Shown here in pieces: positions 25,196 through 33,700 of a stretch of DNA of 64,000 bases (positions within the stretch are counted from its first letter, which is position 1; each line of letters opens with the position of its first letter). A program made the position numbers and the translations under genes. The notes under the pieces were generated by a model. It searched no databases, had not been told where the DNA came from, and worked only from the letters and a program-made list of their open reading frames with translations. The DNA is from Phycisphaerae bacterium. GTDB lineage: Bacteria; Planctomycetota; Phycisphaerae; JAAYCJ01. The DNA lies in contig JAAYCJ010000289.1 of assembly GCA_012729815.1 (NCBI GenBank), positions 1-64,000 of the forward strand, in the 5' to 3' direction.

Positions 25196-25496
25196 CGCCG
25201 TCCTCCGCTTGCTCTCGATATGCCTGCAGTAATGTCCTGAACGTATCCTGATCGAGCCGCCCTTCGGCGAAAACGCTTCGCAACAACCGCTCAAAGCCGC
25301 TCGCCTGCTCGTAGGCGTCGATCACCTTGATCTTCTCGATCAACCGGTCGAGACGAAGCCGGATCGTCGGGTATGTAATCCCGTAGACGCCCGCCATCTC
25401 CTTCAGCGATCCCGAAGCCAGCACAAACCGCTTGATGAACGCCAGATCCTCATCGCTCACGAGGTCGATCCACCGTTTCCGCTGCGTGTCCGCCAT
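25185..25496 (-). CDS. DUF2089-family helix-turn-helix regulator
   Basis: The start chosen (MADTQR, 103 residues) has GGAGG eight bases upstream, better than the ATG-ATG 12-18 bases earlier. The protein begins WIDLVSDEDLAFIKRFVLASGSLKEMAGVYGITYPTIRLRLDRLIEKI. This is a DUF2089 region with a helix-turn-helix whose recognition helix is TYPTIRLRLDRLI. Such proteins often control small membrane-protein operons. The gene overlaps both neighbours' ends, and the promoter is upstream of the first gene of the unit. It probably regulates its own operon. Confidence 0.7.
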   Translation of the reverse strand: MADTQRKRWIDLVSDEDLAFIKRFVLASGSLKEMAGVYGITYPTIRLRLDRLIEKIKVIDAYEQASGFERLLRSVFAEGRLDQDTFRTLLQAYREQAEDGDEK

Positions 25497-25510
25497 CGAC
25501 TCTTCCTCCA

Positions 25511-25999
25511 TCAATATCGGCTGAATATCTCGCCCAGCCGGATCAACCAGTGCTGAAAAAACTCAGCCGCCTCTACCGATCGCTCAGCCGGACTGATCAC
25601 GTGGCTGCCCATCGCCACTCCGCCCATCGCATAGTGTCCCACCGCCATCCCCCCTACCGCCGCCCCACCCGCGGCAATGCCGCCCAAGGCCACGCCGCCG
25701 AAAGCCACTCCCCCCGCCGCGACCAGACCCGCCGCCAGACCGCCCACGGCGAAGCCTCCCACCGCCAAACCCGCCATCGCGAAGACCCCGACACTGACGG
25801 GACCAATGGCGATCAGCCCCGTCGCAAAGAACCTCCCGACCGCCACCACCCCCGTAGCCCGGTCGCCGATCGCCACCACCGCCCTGGCGTGGCCGTGAGA
25901 CTGCCCGTTCTCCGGATCTGGACCCGAGGCAATCTCCCATACCGGGAGACCCAGGATCGTCTTGCTCGAACGTCTTCGGATGGTTCGTATTGTCGCCAT
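25511..25999 (-). CDS. glycine-rich pentapeptide-repeat-like protein
   Basis: The start chosen (MATIRT, 162 residues) has AGGAG six bases upstream; the ATG two codons before it is too close. After an N-terminal basic stretch and AVVAIGDRATG, residues 46-128 or so follow a five-residue period of the form hydrophobic-Ala-x-Gly-Gly. Examples are LAVGG, FAVGG, VAFGG, VALGG, IAAGG, AAVGG and YAMGG. This is a pentapeptide-like or beta-solenoid pattern with glycine at two corners, not the A(D/N)LxX form. It ends in an amphipathic tail (RSVEAAEFFQHWLIRLGEIF). It is the first gene of a unit with a DUF2089 regulator and a membrane protein. Confidence 0.7.
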   Translation of the reverse strand: MATIRTIRRRSSKTILGLPVWEIASGPDPENGQSHGHARAVVAIGDRATGVVAVGRFFATGLIAIGPVSVGVFAMAGLAVGGFAVGGLAAGLVAAGGVAFGGVALGGIAAGGAAVGGMAVGHYAMGGVAMGSHVISPAERSVEAAEFFQHWLIRLGEIFSRY

Positions 26000-26026
26000 T
26001 GCCATCTCCTATCATTAGCTAAACAC

Positions 26027-26055
26027 AGCATAAGGTTCATTCCAAATAAAGTCAA
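26027..26055 (-). promoter_or_regulatory. promoter of the glycine-rich/DUF2089 unit
   Basis: TTGACT (26055-26050), 17 bases, TATGCT (26032-26027), 28 bases before the start codon, in an AT-rich island. Confidence 0.7.
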
Positions 26056-26131
26056 GCTCTATTTTCATTTTGTTAAGACCAAACTCATAGCATTTACGAT
26101 TAATAATCTACACACATTTACACGGGCCATC

Positions 26132-27115
26132 CTACCGCCAGTTGACCCAGCAGGCCACCAGGTGCTCCGGATTGTCCGAGAGCGGAACCAGCGGCGGGTT
26201 TTCCTGGCGGCACTTGTCCACCGTCAGCGGACAGCGGGGATGGAACGGACAACCGGGCGGCGGTTTGACCGGACTGGGCGGCTCCCCCTTGACCGGGACC
26301 TGCTCCTTGCGGGCGTTGGGGTCCGGTTCGGGAATGGCCGCGATCAGAATCTGCGTATAGGGGTGCAGCGGCCGGCGGTAGAGCTCCTCGGACCAAGCCT
26401 GCTCGACGATCCGGCCAAGGTACATCACGGCCACGCGGTCGCAGAAATTCTCGACCACCGCCAGGTTGTGGGCCACAAACAGGTAGCTCAGGCCATATTG
26501 GCTCTGCAGGTCCGCCAGCAGATTAAGGATCTGCGACTGGATCGAAACGTCCAGGGCGCTGACCGGCTCGTCAGCCACCACGAACGACGGCCCGACCGAC
26601 AGGGCCCGGGCGATGCTGATCCGCTGGCGCTGACCGCCGGAGAATTCGTGCGGATAGCGGCCCATGTAAGAGCGTGAAAGGCCCACCTGCTCCAGAAGCG
26701 TTCCGACCCTCTCGCGGAGCTCGCTGCGGTCGCGGACCATCTTGTGCAGGATCAAGCCCTCGCCGACGATCCGCTCGACGGTCAACCGGCTGTTCATCGA
26801 ACTGGCCGGGTCCTGGAAGATGATCTGCATCCGCTTGCGGTACCCGCGAAGCTCAGCCGGCGACAGCGAGGCCAGGTTCACCCCCTCGAATTCGACCACG
26901 CCGGCGGTCGGCTCGATCAGCCGCAGGAGAGTCCGCCCCACCGTCGTCTTGCCGCTGCCGCTCTCCCCGACCAGCCCGAACGTCTCACGCGGCGCGATCG
27001 AGAAGCTGACGTCCTCCACCGCGTGGACGTAGCCGCGCGTGCGGCCCAGGACGCCGCCCTTGAGCGGAAAGTACTTCTTGAGGTTCTGAACCTTCAGGAG
27101 CGTTTCTGCCGGCAC
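26132..27115 (-). CDS. oligopeptide/dipeptide ABC transporter ATP-binding protein (OppF/DppF-like), orphan
   Basis: The 327-residue protein has Walker A GESGSGKTT, the FSGGQRQRISIARAL signature, Walker B VVADEPVSALDVS and the H of VAHNLAVV. It also carries the C-terminal CPFHPRCPLTVDKC motif, whose cysteines sit in the peptide-transporter-specific tail. OppF normally pairs with OppD and the OppBC permeases, none of which is in this window. Its unit contains no other ABC gene; the next gene upstream starts nearly 1 kb away. It may serve permeases elsewhere in the genome. GVLGRTRGYVHAVEDVSF is the typical start. Confidence 0.9.
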   Translation of the reverse strand: MPAETLLKVQNLKKYFPLKGGVLGRTRGYVHAVEDVSFSIAPRETFGLVGESGSGKTTVGRTLLRLIEPTAGVVEFEGVNLASLSPAELRGYRKRMQIIFQDPASSMNSRLTVERIVGEGLILHKMVRDRSELRERVGTLLEQVGLSRSYMGRYPHEFSGGQRQRISIARALSVGPSFVVADEPVSALDVSIQSQILNLLADLQSQYGLSYLFVAHNLAVVENFCDRVAVMYLGRIVEQAWSEELYRRPLHPYTQILIAAIPEPDPNARKEQVPVKGEPPSPVKPPPGCPFHPRCPLTVDKCRQENPPLVPLSDNPEHLVACWVNWR

Positions 27116-27235
27116 GTCGCATCCAATCTGCAGGAACTTGCGCCGTCCAAAGCGGCGGACCTCGCCCGCCCACCAGCGGCGTACCTAAAGTATACGCACG
27201 ACTCATCGGGCGGCAAGAGCGCAGGGCAATTTCGC

Positions 27236-28090
27236 CTATGCTCCATTCAAACGACGCTGCAATTCGGACGCGGCCTCACCGACGCCACGGTAGAGCGGCG
27301 TCTCCCGGCCCTCATTGTCGAGCAGGCCTTCGAGCTGTTCCGGATGGTTCGGCAGCGACTGGTAGAGGAAGAAGAACAAGCCCTCCGCTCCAGCGGTCAG
27401 CGACCGGTCGGCCATGGCCAGCAGTTCCTCGAACGTCGGGTAGCGCCAGAAGTCCTTCTTGGCGAAGGATTGAAGCACAACCCACATCGGATTGCATCGA
27501 GCGGCGTCTCTGAACGCGGCGAGGGTGGAGTCGAACTCGGTCAGGTCGTTCTCCAAAGTATCCGGTCTCAGGGGATAGATATCGAAAACGGCTTGGGGAA
27601 GATCCGTTCGGGCGGTCACCAAGCCCAGCGACTCCGCGCGGCAGAAGCATGAGAACGGCGGCCGGACCGGATCGAGCTCAGCGAAGATATCGCGGACCGC
27701 CAGCCAGTTGCGAACCATGCGATTCTCCGGCTCATCATATATCTGGTAAGCCAGGAGCGAATCATGGACACCCAGTGTCTGGACCGTCTTTCGTGCTTCG
27801 GCTCGAACCGCCGCCTCGTCGATCGGCCCGTCGCCTCGGATGGCGGGGTGGAACTCCGGCAGGTCGAGAACGATCCTCAGGCCCTGCCGATCGGCGGCGG
27901 CCAGAATGGTCGTCCGCAGCGGCACGGGCGTATTGGTGACCACCGCGGCGTTGACCCCGTGCGCGGCAAGGTCGGCGAAGCACCGGTCGTAGTAAACCGC
28001 AGCGGCGGCGGGCTCGGCGGGACTGCCCGCCCAGTCCGGCCGTCCCTCAAACCAGACGCCGATCGGATGGAAGACTCTCGAATCGCTCAT
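27236..28090 (-). CDS. TIM-barrel-like protein, possible glycosidase relative
   Basis: The 284-residue protein starts at ATG 28090 after GACAGGAGC; a TTG one codon earlier is less likely. It begins HPIGVWFEGRPDW and has repeated beta-alpha units (VNAAVVTNTPVP, RIVLDLPEF). LLAYQIYDEPEN carries an acidic pair where a clan-A glycosidase would place its acid/base residue. The C-terminal part has GLFFFLYQSLPNHPEQLEGLLD. Similar open frames annotated as GH42-like or hypothetical exist in planctomycetes. No second catalytic glutamate is clearly visible, so enzyme activity is unsure. No signal peptide is seen. Confidence 0.6.
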   Translation of the reverse strand: MSDSRVFHPIGVWFEGRPDWAGSPAEPAAAAVYYDRCFADLAAHGVNAAVVTNTPVPLRTTILAAADRQGLRIVLDLPEFHPAIRGDGPIDEAAVRAEARKTVQTLGVHDSLLAYQIYDEPENRMVRNWLAVRDIFAELDPVRPPFSCFCRAESLGLVTARTDLPQAVFDIYPLRPDTLENDLTEFDSTLAAFRDAARCNPMWVVLQSFAKKDFWRYPTFEELLAMADRSLTAGAEGLFFFLYQSLPNHPEQLEGLLDNEGRETPLYRGVGEAASELQRRLNGA

Positions 28091-28219
28091 CAAATGCTCC
28101 TGTCATGATGGACGGTGTGCATTTGTAGCGTGCGGACGCGCTAACGGCAAGTCCGTCGTGGAAAGACGATCGGAGAGGAGGCCGAATGCCCGGACTCCAG
28201 AACCCAAACTCAGCGACGG

Positions 28220-29083
28220 TCAGTTCATCACGGATTCGACCGCGGCATACTTCTCATCGAACGCGCCGAGCAACTCCTCGAGCCGCTCATCGGGCAGCTC
28301 AACCAACTCAAGGGCCTCTTCCTGGACATCGGTTCCTTCGAGGCAGAAGCCGATTTCCTTGTGGCACGCCATCACCTCGGCGACATGAACCATCGCGGCG
28401 ACGATCTGGCCCGGAGCGGACGCTTTCATCGGTTCGTGGTGATAGCCCGTGGCAAGCTGGAACATGGACGGGAACTTCCACTTGACCGACAACCCCGCTC
28501 CGAACGCTTGGTGGTCGGCTTGGAGGGCGGCGATCTCGGCTTCACACAGGGCGGTGCCCTTCTCGCTCGCCGAGTCGATCAGTTCGCAAAGCTGATTCGA
28601 AAAAACCTGCATTTCGACAACGATCCCGATATCGTGCATAAGCCCAGCCACGAAAATCTCATCGGGATTCTCAAAGCCGCGGGCCTCAGCGATCAATTTG
28701 CAGAACACGCCCGTGGCCAGGCTGTGCGCCCAGAGGTCCTTGGGACTGTACTTGGTCGCTAACCGCTGGCCGCGGAACAACTTGGTGATCGAGGTCGCGA
28801 TGGCAATGTTTTTAACGGTGCTGAGCCCCAGCAGCACGATGGCCCGGTCCACCGAGCCGACTTGGCGGGGCAGACCGTAGAAGGCGGAGTTGACGACCTT
28901 GAGAATCTTGGCTGAGAGGGCAACGTCGTGCTTGATGATCTCGTGGAGATCCTTGACCGACGATTTGGGATCCTCAACCACCTGGATGATCTTGGCGGTG
29001 ATCTCCGGAAGGGTCGCGATCTGGGTCACCTTCTGAATGGCCTGCGCAACGCACGCCTGACTATCCGTTGCCAGGGTTGTCAT
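28220..29083 (-). CDS. HDOD-domain signalling protein
   Basis: The 287-residue protein has the HDOD layout: IATLPEITAKIIQVVEDPKSSVKDLHEIIKHDVALSAKILKVVNSAFYGLP at 15-65 and AIVLLGLSTVKNIAI. The degraded HD site follows (LMHDIGIVVEMQ). Most of the HD metal ligands appear partly lost, as usual for HDOD, which acts as a non-catalytic adaptor in sensing and motility pathways. No sensor domain is attached, so it may respond through a partner. The start MTTLAT is supported by the frame; upstream in-frame codons are unlikely to be used. Confidence 0.88.
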   Translation of the reverse strand: MTTLATDSQACVAQAIQKVTQIATLPEITAKIIQVVEDPKSSVKDLHEIIKHDVALSAKILKVVNSAFYGLPRQVGSVDRAIVLLGLSTVKNIAIATSITKLFRGQRLATKYSPKDLWAHSLATGVFCKLIAEARGFENPDEIFVAGLMHDIGIVVEMQVFSNQLCELIDSASEKGTALCEAEIAALQADHQAFGAGLSVKWKFPSMFQLATGYHHEPMKASAPGQIVAAMVHVAEVMACHKEIGFCLEGTDVQEEALELVELPDERLEELLGAFDEKYAAVESVMN

Positions 29084-29232
29084 ATCTGTTTCCTTGTTTC
29101 CCGTGTCCTGAGTACCTCGGAATGCGTCACTACCGCCATAACAGTTGTCGGCAGACCATCCGCCCACTTTAGGTAGAAGTGGGACTTATCAGTGACATTG
29201 AGTAAGTGGAAGTGTTTGTCCGGCAATGGAAA

Positions 29233-30411
29233 TCAGCGGAACTGCTTGACCCGCATCCGGCGGTCGAAGGAAACCTTGGCGAGCGTCTCGGCGATCCGGC
29301 GGCCGGTATCGCCCGTGCCAAACGCCCGGCTGGGGCGGACGCGGCGGGCCCGCGAGGTGGCGATGGCCTCCCCTACGGCCTTCGCGATCCGTCCGGCGTC
29401 GTAATCGACGTCGATGATGGTGTTGCCGTTTCGCTCGCGACCCTCCTGGCGGGGACCGATGTTGACCACCGCGGTACCGAGGGCGTTGGCCTCCAGGATG
29501 CCGCTGGAGGAGTTGCCGACCAGGGCGTCAGCGGCCCAGATCGCCTGTAAATACCTTGTCCTTTCGAGGCTTGCGAAAAACTTCCAGTCGCGGCGGCCGG
29601 AGGGGCCCTTGAGGAACTCCCGAATGGCCCGCGTGATGCCGCTATGGCCGGGATCGGTGTTGGGTCCGATAATAATGCCCTGCTCACCCTTGAGGGCTGA
29701 GAGCACGGTCTGCATGTTTCGATACTCGCCATCGGTGCCGAACCCGCAGGGATGGCCAACGATGGCAAGCATGGGCCGGTCGGGATCGAGACCGAAAAAG
29801 GCCTTGACCTCGGCGGGATTGGTTTGACGGAACTCCTTTTTCAAGCGGTAGATATGATCGAGGCCGATCGCTCCGACGCGAAACACGGCGTCGCGACTCT
29901 CACCCAGGCGAAGCAGACGCCTCTGGGCGGCGGCGGTGGCCACAAAGTGCAGGTTGGCCATGCTCGAGACGGCAAAGCGAATGCGGTCGTCCAACTCGCC
30001 CGGAGCCAGTTCGCCGCCGTGGAGGTGGGCTACCGGAACCCCAGCGGCCAGGGCGGCGCACGCCCCGCCCAAGACCTCAAGCCGGTCGCCGAGAACCACC
30101 AGAACGTCCGTCTCGCGCCGAACCAGCCAGCGGCTGAGGGTCTCGATCAACCGTGCCAGTGCCGGGCCGAGATCCTCGCGGGCGTCCTTGCCGCTGTAGA
30201 TCGGGATCGACAACGCGATTTCCCAGCCGTCGGCGGCAATGTCGTCGCGGGTATGTCCGAACTCCTCGAGCAGGTGCATTCCCGTCACCGCCAGATCGAG
30301 CGCCAGCCACGGATGGTCGTCGACGGCCTTCAGCAGCGAGGTGAGCAGGCCGTACTCGGCCCGGGTGCCGGTCAGAACGCAGATCCGCCTTTTGCGACGC
30401 TTTTCCGCCAT
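29233..30411 (-). CDS. neuC: UDP-N-acetylglucosamine 2-epimerase (hydrolysing, NeuC type)
   Basis: The 392-residue protein begins RRICVLTGTRAEYGLLTSLLKAVD and has VLVVLGDRLEVLGGACAALA and HLHGGELAPGELDD. Near the end it has VGNSSSGILEA. The whole pattern matches hydrolysing UDP-GlcNAc 2-epimerases of the NeuC group. These make N-acetylmannosamine for sialic-acid-like or related acid sugars. The gene starts five bases after the hslU stop and may be expressed with it. No partner sugar-synthesis genes (neuB, neuA) are in the window; the nearest sugar genes are formyltransferases 2.5 kb away. I read the call from the family pattern; the exact substrate branch is inferred. Confidence 0.85.
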   Translation of the reverse strand: MAEKRRKRRICVLTGTRAEYGLLTSLLKAVDDHPWLALDLAVTGMHLLEEFGHTRDDIAADGWEIALSIPIYSGKDAREDLGPALARLIETLSRWLVRRETDVLVVLGDRLEVLGGACAALAAGVPVAHLHGGELAPGELDDRIRFAVSSMANLHFVATAAAQRRLLRLGESRDAVFRVGAIGLDHIYRLKKEFRQTNPAEVKAFFGLDPDRPMLAIVGHPCGFGTDGEYRNMQTVLSALKGEQGIIIGPNTDPGHSGITRAIREFLKGPSGRRDWKFFASLERTRYLQAIWAADALVGNSSSGILEANALGTAVVNIGPRQEGRERNGNTIIDVDYDAGRIAKAVGEAIATSRARRVRPSRAFGTGDTGRRIAETLAKVSFDRRMRVKQFR

Positions 30412-30416
30412 GGTTT

Positions 30417-31790
30417 CTACAGGATGAACTTGGAAAGATCCTCATCGCGGGCGATATCGGCCAGGCGCTCGCGGACATAGGCCTCGTCGATCTCGACCTT
30501 CTCGCCGGCGCGCTCAGGAGCGCTGAAGCTCAAGTCCTCCATGACCTTCTCGACGATGGTGTAGAGCCGCCGGGCGCCGATGTTCTGGACGGTCTGGTTG
30601 ACCTTGAAGGCGATCTCAGCCATCGCGGTGATGGCGTCCGGCCGGAACGTGACCTCGACGTTCTCCGCCGCCAACAGGGCCGCCTGCTGGCGGATCAGGG
30701 CGTTCTGCGGTTCGGTGAGGATGCGGACGAAATCGTCGCGGCTCAGATCGCCCAGCTCGACGCGGATGGGAAAGCGCCCCTGAAGCTCGGGCATCAGGTC
30801 CGAAGGCTTGGAACGGGTGAACGCCCCGGCCCCGATGAACAGGATGTGGTCGGTCCGCACCATGCCGTGCCGCGTGGTGACGGTGGTGCCTTCGACGATC
30901 GGCAGCAGATCCCGCTGCACGCCCTGGCGCGAAACGTCCGGGCCGTGCTTGGACTCGGGGCCGCAGACCTTGTCGATCTCATCGATAAAGACGATGCCGG
31001 TGTTTTCCGTCCGCTGGATGGCCAGCGTGGTGATCTTCTCGCGGTCGAGCATGGCCTCAAGCTGCTGGGCGCGGATGATCTTGCGGGCGTCGCGGACAGG
31101 CAGCTTCTGGGCCCGCGTGCGGGTCGGCAGGAGTTTGTCGAACATGCCCTGAAACTCGGCGTCGAGTTGATCGAGGCCCATCGGGGTGAACATGCCCAGC
31201 GGAACGGCCTTCTCCTCGACGGACACGTCGATGAGGCTGTCCTCCAGGGCCCCGGCACGGAGCTGATCGCGGAGCTTGCCGCGGGTCCGCTCGGCCCGCT
31301 CGCGCGACGCCTCCTCCGACTCGCCGGTTCGGGGACGCGGCAGCAGGCAGTCGAGCAGCCGCTCCTCGGTCTGGCGGTCGACCGGCTCGGCGATCTGGTC
31401 GGCGAACTCGTCCCGGACCATGCGAATCGCCATCTCGAGCAGGTCGCGGATCATCACATCCACGTCGCGGCCGTGGTATCCGACCTCGGTGTACTTGGTG
31501 GCTTCGACCTTGATAAACGGGGCTTTGACCAGTCCGGCCAGCCGCCGGGCGATCTCAGTCTTGCCGACCCCGGTCGGCCCGATCATCAGGATGTTCTTGG
31601 GCCCCACGTCCCGGGCGACCTCGTCGGGCAGCTTCAGACGCCGCCAGCGGTTGCGCAGGGCGACGGCGACCGCCCGCTTGGCCTCGGCCTGGCCGATGAT
31701 GTGCCTGTCGAGTTCGGCCACCGTCCGGCTTGGCGTCAGGCTCTGGTCGGCTACGTAGCTGCTGAGGATCTGGTCTATCTTCTCGGCCAT
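30417..31790 (-). CDS. hslU: ATP-dependent protease ATPase subunit HslU (ClpY)
   Basis: The 457-residue AAA+ protein has Walker A ILMIGPTGVGKTEIARRL near 66-83, the ERLLDCLLP and GRDVDVMIRDLLEMA segments, and Walker B with VFIDEIDKVCG. The I-domain is between these blocks. The C terminus ends RDEDLSKFIL, which reaches the HslV pore in the active complex. HslU unfolds substrates and feeds them to HslV. The order hslV-hslU is the usual one; the gap of 84 bases suggests one operon with neuC as an extra gene. Confidence 0.97.
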   Translation of the reverse strand: MAEKIDQILSSYVADQSLTPSRTVAELDRHIIGQAEAKRAVAVALRNRWRRLKLPDEVARDVGPKNILMIGPTGVGKTEIARRLAGLVKAPFIKVEATKYTEVGYHGRDVDVMIRDLLEMAIRMVRDEFADQIAEPVDRQTEERLLDCLLPRPRTGESEEASRERAERTRGKLRDQLRAGALEDSLIDVSVEEKAVPLGMFTPMGLDQLDAEFQGMFDKLLPTRTRAQKLPVRDARKIIRAQQLEAMLDREKITTLAIQRTENTGIVFIDEIDKVCGPESKHGPDVSRQGVQRDLLPIVEGTTVTTRHGMVRTDHILFIGAGAFTRSKPSDLMPELQGRFPIRVELGDLSRDDFVRILTEPQNALIRQQAALLAAENVEVTFRPDAITAMAEIAFKVNQTVQNIGARRLYTIVEKVMEDLSFSAPERAGEKVEIDEAYVRERLADIARDEDLSKFIL

Positions 31791-31874
31791 CGGTTGCCCT
31801 TCCGCATGCAGTGGTGTCCCTGCGAATTATACTCGCGAGCGTGACGGCTTGTCAGCCGCCTTCGCCGTCGCCGG

Positions 31875-32408
31875 CTACGCCAGCGTCTCGATCGTGATGG
31901 TGCGGTTGGAGTAGATGCACAGGTCGCCGGCGATCTCGAGGGCCGACTGGACGATGCTCCGGGCGTCGAGCTCGGTGTGCCGCAGCAGAGCGCGGGCCGC
32001 GGCGGACGCGTACGCGCCGCCGGAACCGATGCCGATGATCCCGTCGGTCGGCTCGATCACGTCGCCTCCACCCGAAACGATCAGCGAGACCTCGGCGTCG
32101 GCGACCGCCAGCATGGCCTCAAGACGCCGCAGCACGCGGTCCGTCCGCCACTCCTTGGCCAGTTCGATCGCGGCCCGGCGAACGTTGAGCTTCGACTCCT
32201 TGAGCCGGTCCTCGAAGCGTTCCAGTAAAGCCATCGAATCGGCGGCTGAGCCCGCAAACCCGCACAGCACCCGGCCCTCGCCGACGCGGCGGACCTTGAC
32301 CGAATCATGCTTGACCGCCATCTCGCCAAGAGTGACCTGGCCGTCGCCGCCCATGGCGACCTGGCCGGCGCGGCGGACGGTGAGGATCGTGGTGGAACGG
32401 GTCTTCAT
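31875..32408 (-). CDS. hslV: ATP-dependent protease proteolytic subunit HslV (ClpQ)
   Basis: The 177-residue proteasome-like subunit starts [15 protein letters not shown]. The expected mature N-terminal threonine is in TTIL after removal of [15 protein letters not shown] and [14 protein letters not shown] are the family's conserved turns. ATG at 32408 is preceded by GGAGG. The short propeptide is longer than the single Met of E. coli HslV, as in several other phyla. It is the first gene of the operon, with its own promoter upstream. Confidence 0.96.
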   Translation of the reverse strand: MKTRSTTILTVRRAGQVAMGGDGQVTLGEMAVKHDSVKVRRVGEGRVLCGFAGSAADSMALLERFEDRLKESKLNVRRAAIELAKEWRTDRVLRRLEAMLAVADAEVSLIVSGGGDVIEPTDGIIGIGSGGAYASAAARALLRHTELDARSIVQSALEIAGDLCIYSNRTITIETLA

Positions 32409-32439
32409 TGCAGCCTCCAATCGCACTCGCTTCGATCGT

Positions 32440-32467
32440 ATTCTAGCCGTCGACGCCTTGACGGCAA
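32440..32467 (-). promoter_or_regulatory. hslVU(-neuC) promoter
   Basis: TTGCCG (32467-32462), 16 bases, TAGAAT (32445-32440), about 30 bases before hslV. Confidence 0.55.
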
Positions 32468-32533
32468 GGACAAACGCGGATAGATACAGGAGACCGGAAG
32501 CGCAGGGCGACCGATACGATTCAGGAGGACGCG

Positions 32534-32920
32534 ATGGAAACGCTGCAGATCAAAACGACCAAACGCTGCGAATTGCAGGACGTGACCGACCGGGTGGCCC
32601 AGGTGGCGCGCAAGGCCAAGGACGCCAAAGGCGTGCTGGTGTTCGTGCCGCACACCACAGCCGGCGTGACGATCAACGAAAACGCCGATCCCTCGGTGCC
32701 CGCGGACATCCTGAACCACCTGGAGAAACTGGTGCCGCAATCTGCCAACTTCCGCCACGGCGAGGGCAACAGCGACGCCCATATCAAATCGAGCATGATG
32801 GGCCAGTCGCTGCTCGTGCCAGTCGAAGGCGGCGAGCTGGTGTTGGGCACCTGGCAGGGAATCTTCTTCGCCGAGTTCGACGGCCCGCGCTCGCGGAAAC
32901 TGCACGTGAAGGCGATCTGA
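32534..32920 (+). CDS. YjbQ/UPF0047 family protein
   Basis: The 128-residue protein has the single-domain YjbQ fold: [60 protein letters not shown] and [22 protein letters not shown]. The conserved His and Glu of HTTAG and HGEGNSDAH are present. Members show weak thiamine-phosphate-synthase-like activity, but the true role is unknown. The gene is alone, divergent from hslV, with GGAGG five bases before the ATG. Converging formyltransferase genes follow. Confidence 0.92.
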   Translation: METLQIKTTKRCELQDVTDRVAQVARKAKDAKGVLVFVPHTTAGVTINENADPSVPADILNHLEKLVPQSANFRHGEGNSDAHIKSSMMGQSLLVPVEGGELVLGTWQGIFFAEFDGPRSRKLHVKAI

Positions 32921-32935
32921 GCCGCGCAAGACCGC

Positions 32936-33700
32936 TCAGAGTTCGTCTTCGTCGAGCAGTTGAAGGCGAAGGTACACCTTGCGGCCGCCCTCCTCGATGT
33001 ACGCTCCGGAATGGGGCGGGAAGGTCCGGGCGCGAAGGATGTCGATCAACTCCCGGGCGGTGTAGGTCCTGTCCAGGTCGATCGGGTCGATCTTCTCGAC
33101 GTCGCGTTTCTTCCATGTGGGCGTCGGCGTCAGGTGCTTTTGCTCGATGGGAGCGAACTCGCCGGCACGGAACTTCGGCCAGGCGCGGCGGAACAGGGCC
33201 TCAGCGGCGATTTCGATCCTGCGATACAGCGTCTCGCCGGTGTCCTTGAGATCGACGGGCTCTTGGATCCGGTCGATGATCGGACCGGTATCGATGCCCT
33301 CGTCCATCAAGTGCAGCGTCGCTCCGGCAGGCGTGCGGGTGATGATCGACCAGACATTGGCGAAATTGCCGCGGTTGTACGGCAGGTACGAATTGTGCAG
33401 GTTCACCACCCCGCGCGGCGCCAGAGCCAGCGTATCGGCTTTCAGGATATAGTCGAACAGGACCGAGAGCAGGACGTCCGGCTGCCACTGGCGAATCCGA
33501 TCGTGCGTCGCCGGGTCGTTGATCGTAGGGGCCGAGATGACGCGCTCAGCGGGAAGGTCGAACGTGCTGACGATCTCGTCGCGGAACATGGCCCGATCCG
33601 GCGGATGGGCGACCAAGCCGACAACCTCGTCGCCCTGCTCCTTGAGGACCTGTCCGATCCGCCAGCCGAGGTAGTTGTTGGCCAGGTAGAGAACCTTCAT
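32936..33700 (-). CDS. formyltransferase-family protein
   Basis: The 254-residue protein begins MKVLYLANNYLGWRIGQVL. Its catalytic block is VVNLHNSYLPYNRG, with the Asn-x-His of the triad, followed by DEGIDTGPIIDR with the catalytic Asp. It belongs to the methionyl-tRNA/sugar N-formyltransferase fold, in the sugar-related size range, and the C-terminal part (RTYTARELIDILRARTFPPHSGAYIEEGGRKVYLRL) resembles the OB-like tail of the Fmt family. It starts in an ATGA overlap with the next formyltransferase and is its coupled partner. The likely job is formylation of an amino sugar in a surface glycan, inferred from the pair and nearby neuC. Confidence 0.8.
   Translation of the reverse strand: MKVLYLANNYLGWRIGQVLKEQGDEVVGLVAHPPDRAMFRDEIVSTFDLPAERVISAPTINDPATHDRIRQWQPDVLLSVLFDYILKADTLALAPRGVVNLHNSYLPYNRGNFANVWSIITRTPAGATLHLMDEGIDTGPIIDRIQEPVDLKDTGETLYRRIEIAAEALFRRAWPKFRAGEFAPIEQKHLTPTPTWKKRDVEKIDPIDLDRTYTARELIDILRARTFPPHSGAYIEEGGRKVYLRLQLLDEDEL

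Noticed and set aside
29162-29184. CCCACTT-7-AAGTGGG hairpin before neuC/HDOD junction, considered as a terminator
   Set aside because: There is no T-run on either side. It may still slow transcription, but the evidence is too weak to annotate.
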